In this document: positions 1-5,599 of the stretch, piece by piece | Position numbering within the stretch: the stretch's first letter is position 1 | Layout: each line of letters starts with the position of its first letter | NCBI GenBank assembly: GCA_041657585.1 | Contig: JBBABP010000049.1 | Span: 1-8,087, forward strand | Direction: 5' to 3' | DNA length: 8,087 bases | From: JBBABP01 sp041657585 | GTDB taxonomy: Bacteria; Patescibacteriota; Gracilibacteria; Absconditabacterales; Absconditicoccaceae | Position numbers and translations under genes: made by a program | The notes under the pieces: model-generated | Seen by the model: only the letters and a program-made list of their open reading frames with translations | Database searches by the model: none | What the model was told of the DNA's origin: nothing

Positions 1-746
1 CTATCGTTTTCTTTTGTTTCAATTATCTCAATAACTTCTCTCATTCAAATATATTTTCCATTTTTCTAAACACACATCAAACAACATATTAAATTCAAAA
101 CTTCTTAAGACTTTAAATGTCGTAATTCATAACAATTCTTTTCAACATTCATTGATAGTGTTTTTTCAAATATAATTTCTTATTTGTCTATTAATATGGA
201 CTAAACATCTTTGTATTGTGGTATTTGGATATACTTTTCTTATTGCTCATATTATTTGTATTCATCAATCAATTGTAAATGATTTAATATCATATTTATT
301 TAAGTTTTTTAATTCTTGCAAATCATTAGTTATATAATCTAATGATTCTTCGTGCGTTATACTAATTTTAAGTATTTTTTTTAATTTATATTCATAGTAA
401 ATAATCACGCAAATATCATCAATGTAAGTTCAATCAATCATAACATATTTAACATTATTATAGATACTATCTATGTCTGTAATATGCGAGTTATCAATTA
501 ATTTTCTTATATGATTTTGTAAATTTTTTTTGGTATGCTTAGTTTGTTTTGATAGTTGTCTGTAAGAATATCATTCTTTAATATATTGTTCATATGTCTT
601 ATTTGATTTGATCTTTGGTTGTTTTTGATATTTATTCACAAAACAATAATCACAAGATTTACATTTATATTTTTGCTTTCATTGAATATTTTTTCAATTT
701 AATTTTATATGTCTTGAATAACATTTAGGACATCTTTTTTTGTCAT
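1..746 (-). pseudogene. IS256-like/MULE DDE transposase, frameshifted at its start and truncated
   Basis: Read with UGA=Gly, this frame is open from just after 746 to a TAG in the first three bases of the window, about 248 codons. It opens with a zinc ribbon (KRCPKC ... YKCKSCDYCF). It then shows the DDE core of CPR IS256-variant transposases: VMIDGTYIDD with the first Asp, SFTIDGGIQIIGAI with the second Asp, and TIQRCLVHINRQIRNY, the C/H motif. It ends in YLNERSYGDNGNKRKR, where relatives continue into a C-terminal part that should carry the catalytic Glu. The only ATG (746) is one frame off: ATG ACA, then seven A and GATGT. A -1 shift there, or one extra A, restores the zinc ribbon. All 12 glycines seen are UGA, so the element is adapted to the recoded host. 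Loss of the C-terminus suggests a dead copy unless the TAG is a sequence error. Confidence 0.78.
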
Positions 747-846
747 AAGAAGTTGATTAACATCTAAAAACCATATAATATTGTTTTCTTGGCTTAAATA
801 AAGCTATTTTTTGATGTTATCAGCACACAATTCTTTCCTTTACGCC
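1..846 (-). mobile_element. Insertion sequence end, IS256-like/MULE type, cut by the window edge
   Basis: This block holds the transposase and its upstream flank. Its outer boundary is inferred at about 846/847, because the sequence at 847 abruptly becomes identical to a second locus (3085 onward) while the bases before it differ. Read on the minus strand, the element begins GGCGTAAAGGAAAGAATTG and about 100 bp of non-coding sequence precede the transposase start. The other end lies outside the window, so terminal inverted repeats cannot be compared. The element appears to have inserted into, or moved next to, a duplicate of the 3' end of the coiled-coil gene at 2048-3103. Confidence 0.6.
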
Positions 847-951
847 TAATTCTATAAGATTATAATAAAAAATCTAAATTAAAATAAAAAGCTCCTCCAA
901 ATTTCTTTCAGAAAGGACTTGATTACTATAGGGATATGACAGACAACGTTT
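847..951. repeat. 105-bp direct repeat, copy 1
   Basis: Matches 3085-3189 over 105 bp with one mismatch that I can see (GCTCCTCC here, GCCCCTCC there). The repeat runs from the last codons of the coiled-coil gene, through an AT-rich spacer, to the outer left arm of an attC-like palindrome (GACAACGTTT), and stops where the palindrome stem begins. The two palindromes therefore have the same left flank but different bodies. That is expected if recombination at the palindrome joined different genes to the same neighbour. Confidence 0.95.
848..865 (+). pseudogene. Remnant 3' tip of a second copy of the coiled-coil membrane gene
   Basis: The last codons of the gene at 2048-3103 (encoding N-S-I-R-L and TAA) recur here, at the left end of the 105-bp duplication and directly abutting the IS. 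Nothing upstream continues the reading frame of that gene. The simplest reading is a duplicated gene or cassette whose body was replaced or pushed out of the window by the IS. It could also be only a copied flank that never carried the full gene. Confidence 0.5.
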
Positions 952-996
952 GCAGGTGTGCGACGTACTTTATATGTCGTGTACCTGCTGTTATAG
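941..996 (-). repeat. attC-like imperfect palindrome 1, downstream of the Fic gene
   Basis: Outer boxes are AGACAAC (941-947) and GTTATAG (990-996), giving the AAC...GTT pair typical of integron attC simple sites. Inside is a stem GCAGGT/ACCTGC (952-957 with 983-988), then an inner stem GACGTA/TATGTC with one wobble and a TTT-rich loop. The inner part is nearly identical to palindrome 3. It lies about 75 bp past the Fic stop codon, the place of attC in a cassette. The spacers between outer boxes and stem (about 4 and 1 bases) are shorter and less even than in textbook attC sites, so the assignment is structural, not proven. It may also act as a terminator for the Fic gene. Confidence 0.5.
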
Positions 997-1070
997 GTTC
1001 GTAGTCCGTAATTGAAACCACAATCACTATAAGGAAGGGCTCTTTTAAATTAAGAAAAGTTAAGTTAAAA

Positions 1071-1946
1071 TTATTCTTCTTCATAATAATAGCTATAATC
1101 AATTCCTTTCATGAATATATCTCTATTATGTATTTTATTCGTTAAAGCGCCTTTTATTAAATGTTTGATCTTCGCGTTATTTCTTACGCTCTCTATCATG
1201 GCGTTTAAATAGTCTGCTTTGCTTATTTGACTCCAATCTACACATTTCTTAAGTCTTTTTCTCAAGATGAGATCCAACCAAATTCTTGTAGTTCTTCCAT
1301 TTCCTTCCATAAACGGATGAGCTATATTGGTCTCTATGTATTTTTTTATGATGTCGTCAAAGGTGTTTTCTGTCATTTTTTCGATATTTACCAATGTGGA
1401 TTCCAAAAACTCTGCACTCGCAAATTTAAACCCTCATTTGGAGATATTTTTTTGTCTGATTTTTCCTGCGAAATCATATAAACCACCAAACAGATACGCA
1501 TGTATTTGTTTCAATCCTTTGGCTGTACCTATTTCAAATTCATTGATCAAATTACTTTCAAATAAGGTGTAAGCCTTTTTCTTGCTCTGTCCATCGATAG
1601 TGTCTTCACTATAGAGAAACCAATCCAAGAATTTCATTGCTCTGTTGTTGGGGAAGTGCTTGGCTAAGCTGATAATGCCATCACTATCGAGAGCATCAGT
1701 CAAACGGGATTTCCCGTCTGGCGCTACTAATTTGAACTGGTTAGTGGTACTAACCAATTGAGGGTTTTCTTTTTTGAGCTTTGTTTTGAGATATTTCCAG
1801 TAATTACGGATTTTGGTATAATTATTCTCTTCATTCAGAACGCCTACCACATCAATCACAGAAAACCACCATTTGGAATTTTCTTCATCCCAAATAGCTC
1901 TGACTTCTTTATCATCATAGAATCTGATAGAAATCTTGTTGTGCAT
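1071..1946 (-). CDS. Fic-domain protein with N-terminal Bro-N-like domain (putative AMPylase/toxin)
   Basis: 291 residues, ATG at 1946 to TAA, read through one UGA (residue 171). Residues 1 to about 110 resemble the Bro-N/phage antirepressor domain (KWWFSVIDVVGVLNEENNY, then SRLTDALDSDGIISLAKHFP). The C-terminal half is a Fic domain: LFGGLYDFAGKIRQKNISK[UGA]GFKFA followed by the intact catalytic motif HPFMEGNGRTTR at 210-221. Enzymes with this motif usually transfer AMP from ATP to hydroxyl side chains, and many are toxins or effectors. I see no clear inhibitory helix and no adjacent antitoxin gene. Only 1 of about 15 glycines is UGA, against a majority in resident genes, which suggests recent acquisition from a standard-code donor followed by one GGA-to-UGA change. 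That UGA would truncate the protein in a standard-code host. Just upstream lies an assembly gap, so a start inside or beyond it cannot be excluded. Confidence 0.9.
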
Positions 1947-1952
1947 GATATT

Positions 1953-1962
1953 NNNNNNNNNN
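1953..1962. other. Assembly gap (10 N)
   Basis: Ten undetermined bases, seven bases upstream of the Fic start codon. The run may stand for a scaffold join of unknown true length. The interval between the Fic start and the plus-strand gene at 2048 is where a further palindromic repeat would be expected in a cassette array, and such repeats commonly break assemblies. No palindrome is visible in 1963-2047. Confidence 0.97.
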
Positions 1963-2047
1963 TATAAAAGCATTGTCATACTCGATTTTTGCTATTATCA
2001 AATTGGTAATTTTGTAGGTTATCATTGGTGTATACAACAAAATAAAC

Positions 2048-3103
2048 ATGCAATTCATTATAGTGCTTTTCATCTGGATTGCAACTATATTTCATAATTA
2101 CTATTGAAATAAGTCAACTAATGGTTATGATAAAATCATATATTGGTTTCCTAAAAAAAATACACTATCAGAATTTGCATTTTTTTTGATTCTGATTATA
2201 CTTAGTATGTATAATTTACTTACTAAAATAAATATTATGATTAATTCAATTAATGTTTCAGAGAAAACAAACGAAGAGTTAATTAAAGATCTTGAAGCAA
2301 AAAAAGCTGAAGCTGTAGCGTCAGATGATTTTGAAGAAGCTATAAAAATAAGAGATCAAATAAAAGAACTTAAATCTAAAGAAATAACAAAAGAATCAGA
2401 ATCTAATGTTTCTGAAAAAGCAGATCAAATAGAAGTGAATGCGGAGGAACATCGAAAAGATATGGATGCTATGAAAGTAAAAGCTAACGAAGAAAAACAA
2501 GATAAAATTAATGATTTGATGTGAAAATTGAATGATGTACCCAATTGATGAAAAACAGAAAAGTCTAAGGAAGAACGCATGAAAGAAGCCATGGAAAAAC
2601 TAAATAAATTAAAAAGAGGTGCCCCAGTGAATTTAAATTCAGAAAAGACTCAAGTTACATCAGAAAATCAAGAAACTGTTAATGAAAATAAAGAATTACT
2701 TGATTGGAAAAAAAGATTTACAGGCTCTTTTAATGAGTTAAGAATCAAAATTTGAACTTTATATTTACCAAAAATAGAAAAGTATAGAGATTATAATAAT
2801 CGAGATCCTTCTTGAAAACTTAATCAGATTTCTATTGAGTTTAATAAAGTAAAAACTGTGGAAGAACTTTATCCATTAGGTAAAGATTTTTTGTATGAAT
2901 GTTTATATCAGATCCAAGAAACTAATAAAAAAAATAGATCATATATAATGGATTCAACAGTATTAAAAGAGATGAAAACATTAAATGTATATTTGTTTAA
3001 TAATACTAAAGATCAAAAATTAAAATCCGAATTAAAAGAAATAGATAGGTATATTGCAGAATTTAGTGATTGATTACAAAAGTATAATTCTATAAGATTA
3101 TAA
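2048..3103 (+). CDS. Membrane-anchored coiled-coil protein with UVR-like motif, unknown function
   Basis: 351 residues from ATG to TAA when UGA is Gly. Two hydrophobic segments open the protein, about 2-17 (FIIVLFIWIATIF) and 41-58 (SEFAFFLILIILSMYNLL), joined by a short polar loop. Residues about 78-109 (ELIKDLEAKKAEAVASDDFEEAIKIRDQIKELK) match the pattern of the UVR motif of UvrB, UvrC and some clamp-loader-like proteins; the core is DDFEEAIKIRDQIKELK. A highly charged Lys/Glu-rich coiled coil follows to about 200, then a more ordered C-terminal domain. Seven UGA and five GGN glycines show resident coding. The frame stays open up to a TAG shortly before the chosen ATG. It is the only plus-strand gene in the accessory block, and its last codons lie in the 105-bp duplication. 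The UVR match alone does not imply DNA repair; a scaffold at the membrane is equally possible. Confidence 0.82.
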
Positions 3104-3189
3104 TAAAAAATCTAAATTAAAATAAAAAGCCCCTCCAAATTTCTTTCAGAAAGGACTTGATTACTATAGGGATATGACAGACAACGTTT
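3085..3189. repeat. 105-bp direct repeat, copy 2
   Basis: Partner of 847-951 with one mismatch. It covers the end of the coiled-coil gene, an AT-rich stretch just after the stop codon, and the left arm of palindrome 2. This copy is linked to an intact gene, so it is probably the parent arrangement. Confidence 0.95.
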
Positions 3190-3322
3190 CGGTATATGGG
3201 AAGTTTGCCGAACTCCTTAATTTTTATCATATAGTGTGTGGCAAATTTGGGAGAGATGATTTTTGTAGTCCTTATTATTCTAATTGAGCAAAAATCATTG
3301 AACCCCATATGCCGTGTTATGT
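3179..3322 (-). repeat. attC-like palindrome 2, long form, downstream of the DUF2156 gene
   Basis: Outer boxes are AGACAAC (3179-3185) and GTTATGT (3316-3322). The closing stem is CGGTATATGGG (3190-3200) with CCCCATATGCCG (3303-3314). About 100 bp lie between, with two internal hairpins: GTTTGCC with GGCAAAT, and ATGATTTTTG with CAAAAATCAT. A long variable loop carrying sub-hairpins is known from long attC sites. Its right end is about 22 bp past the TAA of the DUF2156 gene on the minus strand, a close cassette-like spacing. Spacers next to the outer boxes are uneven (about 4 and 1 bases), unlike canonical attC. Confidence 0.55.
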
Positions 3323-3344
3323 GATGTAATAAAAATTCTTTCTG

Positions 3345-4220
3345 TTAGAAAATTAAATCAAATTCCCATGGGATAACAAAATTAGTGGGCTTAAGACGTA
3401 ATTTTGATTCTTTTAAACCAGAACAATTAGTTAAATTGGTTCCATTAACAAAGCTAACATTGTTTAAACTTTTATCATTACAAACTAAATTATATAATGC
3501 CTGATAAACACCTTTATATTCTCTTTTTGCTTTTACAATATTTATTATAAAGGTTTTGTTATTAATCAATTCTCCAAATAAATATGCTACAAGTTTATTA
3601 TCTACTAATAGTAAAAATCCTAATATAGAAAGAGAATCAAAATTATTAGTAAAAAATTTTGTAATGATAAAATCACAATTATCTGTTGGATGGTTAGAAT
3701 TCTTTTCCCAGTAATCTGATAATTCTAATATGTCAGATTGATTAATCTTAGTATAAGGAATCAATTGATAATTATTGTATTCTCTAAAAAAGATGTTTGC
3801 TCTACGCTTTTGGGTGTCAATTTTATCAAAATTACGAAATCTTTCAATTGGATAAACAACTTCATAATCTGATTCTTTTGATTGTTGAATATTAAAATGT
3901 GGTTTTAAATATTCCACTATATTATTATCAATATATGTTCCTAAATGTATATTATTTTCCAAACAGTATTTTTTTAATACACTGATTCCCTTTGAAGGAT
4001 TTGGACCTAAATAAAGAGGACTAATAGATCTTTCTTTTGTTGTGTTATCGATCATAATATAAAAGGCAATTTCTCCTTCAATGATTTCATAATAAAGATC
4101 TATATTATGCCCTAAACAGGTTGAATATGTGCCAATAACACTACTATATCCTAACGTAGAATTTGATTTTCTATAAAATTTATTAATCATTGCAAAGTCA
4201 TTGATTGTGATTTTCTTCAT
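3345..4220 (-). CDS. DUF2156 (phosphatidylglycerol lysyltransferase C-terminal-like) GNAT-fold protein
   Basis: 291 residues, ATG to TAA. It follows the DUF2156/LPG-synthase C-terminal pattern: a double GNAT-like fold. Landmarks are DTQKRRANIFFREYNNYQL (about 135-153, the KR-N-F-Y signature), LGFLLLVDNKLVAYLFGELI (200-219), IVKAKREYKGVYQALYNLVC (228-247) and FVNGTNLTNCSGLKESKLRL (257-276), close to the family's N-x-x-x-D-L-G-x-x-G-L-R-K-x-K block. Homologues with this fold transfer aminoacyl or acyl groups, for example from aminoacyl-tRNA to lipid; the substrate here is unknown. There are no membrane segments, so it is a soluble stand-alone domain. All 12 glycines are GGN, unlike every resident neighbour. 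The gene lies alone between palindromes 3 (38 bp upstream) and 2 (22 bp downstream), a classic one-gene cassette outline. Confidence 0.85.
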   Translation of the reverse strand: MKKITINDFAMINKFYRKSNSTLGYSSVIGTYSTCLGHNIDLYYEIIEGEIAFYIMIDNTTKERSISPLYLGPNPSKGISVLKKYCLENNIHLGTYIDNNIVEYLKPHFNIQQSKESDYEVVYPIERFRNFDKIDTQKRRANIFFREYNNYQLIPYTKINQSDILELSDYWEKNSNHPTDNCDFIITKFFTNNFDSLSILGFLLLVDNKLVAYLFGELINNKTFIINIVKAKREYKGVYQALYNLVCNDKSLNNVSFVNGTNLTNCSGLKESKLRLKPTNFVIPWEFDLIF

Positions 4221-4257
4221 AAATATTTATTTCAAGTTAAAGAATTTTTATTATTTC

Positions 4258-4314
4258 ATATAACGTTCGCCGATCGTACGACGTACTTTGTATGTCGTGT
4301 ATCGGCTGTTGTGT
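4258..4314 (-). repeat. attC-like imperfect palindrome 3, between the membrane operon and the DUF2156 gene
   Basis: Outer boxes are ATATAAC (4258-4264) and GTTGTGT (4308-4314). The stem is GCCGAT/ATCGGC (4269-4274 with 4301-4306), and the inner stem ACGACGTAC/GTATGTCGT has one wobble and a TTT loop. The inner part (GACGTACTTT, then TATGTCGTGTA) also occurs in palindrome 1. On the minus strand it lies about 75 bp after the last gene of the membrane operon and 38 bp before the DUF2156 start. Length (57 bp) and box order fit short attC sites; the narrow spacers do not fit well. After it, toward 4388, I see nothing else recognisable. Confidence 0.5.
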
Positions 4315-4388
4315 AATCGTAGGAGTGTAGCGAAAACTTAAATTACTATGTAACTAAAGAAGGGGGTGTTTTTATGGATTTTATTAAT

Positions 4389-4706
4389 TTAGAATGTTAT
4401 TTTTTGTCTTTTTATTTCTGATCAATCAATATACAAAATTATACTATCGTTAATGTCTCGAGTTACAGTTATCATATGTGCTTTTGTATTAGATAGTTCA
4501 GATACATTGTATTCTAAGTCTATTCTTCATTTTCAAAGGACAACATACATTATTTTAATATAATTATCTTGATCTTTTATCATAAATATTGACCCTCATG
4601 TTGGATTTAAATTAAAAATTTCAGTGATTTTGTTGTCATTAAAAGACATGGAATTTTTTTTTATTCGAAAATTAATTGTGCCGATTTTAATGTTTAAATT
4701 TTCCAT
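4389..4706 (-). CDS. Small protein, possibly a LamG/concanavalin-like beta domain
   Basis: 105 residues, ATG to TAA. Its start codon shares one base with the stop of the preceding gene (TAATG), so it is probably translated by coupling. No signal peptide or membrane segment is visible. The second half (LSNTKAHMITVTRDINDSI, then ILYIDGSEI) resembles the end of LamG/pentraxin-type domains, where a W/A-H-x-hydrophobic-x-V-T-R strand is followed by a Y-x-D-G turn. This is a weak pattern match and the usual tryptophan is absent. Four of six glycines are UGA. It is the last gene of a three-gene operon and is followed by palindrome 3. Confidence 0.72.
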
Positions 4707-4948
4707 TAATCTTTTTTATTAGAGGATAAATCCATATTTATAGTGACATTGTTAGTTACATTTTCATTAAAAAAATTATCTCAATTTTTGGTAAGAGCAA
4801 CCTTTCATGAGTTGTTTTTGAATGTACTTTTATCTATCTCTTTATTTGTAAAAAAACTATAAACAGGTTTTATCAAGAATAATCAAATAATGCCCACTAT
4901 TAGACTTAATATTCAAGCTATTCGTGAGAATTTTTCTAAAATATCCAT
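4706..4948 (-). CDS. Small single-pass membrane protein, unknown
   Basis: 80 residues, ATG to TAA. One hydrophobic helix spans about 8-29 (SRIAGILSLIVGIIGLFLI), followed by a polar Asn/Thr-rich tail. Four of five glycines are UGA. It starts 32 bp after the upstream membrane gene and overlaps the downstream gene by one base, so the three are likely one transcript. I do not recognise a family. Its tail may be exposed on the far side of the membrane from a short N-terminus, but topology is a guess. Confidence 0.7.
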
Positions 4949-4980
4949 TCAATTTATAATTTTAATTGAATAAAATGTAT

Positions 4981-5367
4981 TTATATTCAGGAAATAACTT
5001 CCGATATAAATTCTTCGTCTTCTTCTGTTAATCAGAGGGTCTTATTGACTCATTTATCTACACCATCTTGATACCCTTCAAGATATCAATTTTCTTCTCA
5101 AAGTTTTCACTTGATTTGTCAGTAGCTAATTACTAACGCAATTCATGCAATTGCATATCGATAGGTTTCTAATCATAAATATCAGATTATTATAATTCAT
5201 ATTATTGATAATATTACAATTATTTTATAAGCTTGAATTGATGGATACATAGAATCAAATTTTCGAAAAGTTTTTCTTACATCTTCCATTTCTTTACTTG
5301 AAAGCTTTTTGAGATTTTCTATCTCATGTGCAGTAAATCATTCTCAACTCAATGAAGGTTTTGCCAT
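4981..5367 (-). CDS. Two-helix membrane protein with GYxxG motif, first gene of the minus-strand operon
   Basis: 128 residues, ATG to TAA. The N-terminal 45 residues are charged and may form a helix (HEIENLKKLSSKEMEDVRK). Hydrophobic segments lie at about 48-65 (IIVILSIIGIIIIGYLGL) and 70-83. The C-terminal part has GYLEGYQDGVDKG, a spaced Gly/Tyr motif of the kind seen in many small uncharacterised membrane proteins. Thirteen of 15 glycines are UGA, so in standard-code ORF calls the gene is invisible. It is transcribed divergently from the tyrosine recombinase, with a 232-bp region between. Family unknown. Confidence 0.75.
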
Positions 5368-5414
5368 GATAAATTAAATTAAGAAAATAAATCAATTGGA
5401 ATATATCCGTTTCG

Positions 5415-5500
5415 CTTCCTTTTTCAAAGGAAGATTGCCCCATAAGGGCAAACACCCCCGAAATTTTATATGTCCTACACGAGTATGTTCCACAACTCGT
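5415..5500. repeat. Three consecutive hairpins in the divergent intergenic region
   Basis: Perfect stems: CTTCCTTT-TTC-AAAGGAAG (5415-5433), TTGCCC-CATAA-GGGCAA (5435-5451), and ACGAGT with ACTCGT around a 10-base loop (5479-5500). They lie between two genes transcribed away from each other, where no terminator is expected. They could be a structured leader of the recombinase transcript, an RNA gene, protein-binding sites, or scars of earlier insertions. If the neighbouring block is an integron-like array, this is where an attI-type site and cassette promoter would lie. No function can be assigned from sequence. Confidence 0.6.
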
Positions 5501-5502
5501 CT

Positions 5503-5568
5503 TTATGCGAAATGTTTGCTTGAAATATACATATTTTTGTATATTATGCGAAATGTTTCGTATAATAT
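5503..5568. promoter_or_regulatory. 15-bp direct repeat and 28-bp palindrome upstream of the recombinase
   Basis: TTATGCGAAATGTTT occurs at 5503-5517 and 5544-5558, 41 bp apart. The second copy is half of a 28-bp imperfect palindrome at 5541-5568: ATATTATGCGAAA, TG, TTTCGTATAATAT, with one mismatch. Between the copies lies AATATAC...GTATATT (5524-5545). The palindrome covers the likely -10 box of the recombinase gene. It could be an operator (autoregulation) or a recombination site for the enzyme encoded 32 bp downstream. TTATGCGAAAT resembles a dif arm (TTATGTTAAAT) and is preceded by TGTATA, as in E. coli dif, but no matching left arm is present. Confidence 0.6.
5537..5566 (+). promoter_or_regulatory. 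Putative sigma-70-type promoter of the recombinase operon
   Basis: TTGTAT (5537-5542) and a perfect TATAAT (5561-5566) are separated by 18 bp, ending 33 bp before the recombinase ATG. The region is AT-rich throughout, so chance matches are likely; the position and the overlap with the palindrome are the main support. Confidence 0.45.
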
Positions 5569-5599
5569 GTTATACTTTTTATAAGTAATATATTTGATA

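Noticed and set aside
1227..1572. Plus-strand open frames across the Fic gene.
   Set aside because: They are antisense shadows of a well-supported Fic-domain gene with an intact catalytic motif.
2186..2215. TTGATT and TATAAT with 18-bp spacing, looking like a promoter for a shorter coiled-coil gene starting at 2237.
   Set aside because: The reading frame is open upstream to an ATG at 2048 once UGA is read as Gly, and the region encodes a convincing transmembrane helix; the motif is probably chance in AT-rich coding sequence.
3117..3308. Minus-strand open frame of 63 codons.
   Set aside because: It lies entirely in the 105-bp repeat and palindrome 2, has no family resemblance, and overlaps the structure that explains the sequence.
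5396..5584. Plus-strand open frame of 62 codons upstream of the recombinase.
   Set aside because: It runs through three hairpins and the palindrome/promoter; the composition reflects these structures and no protein family is recognisable.
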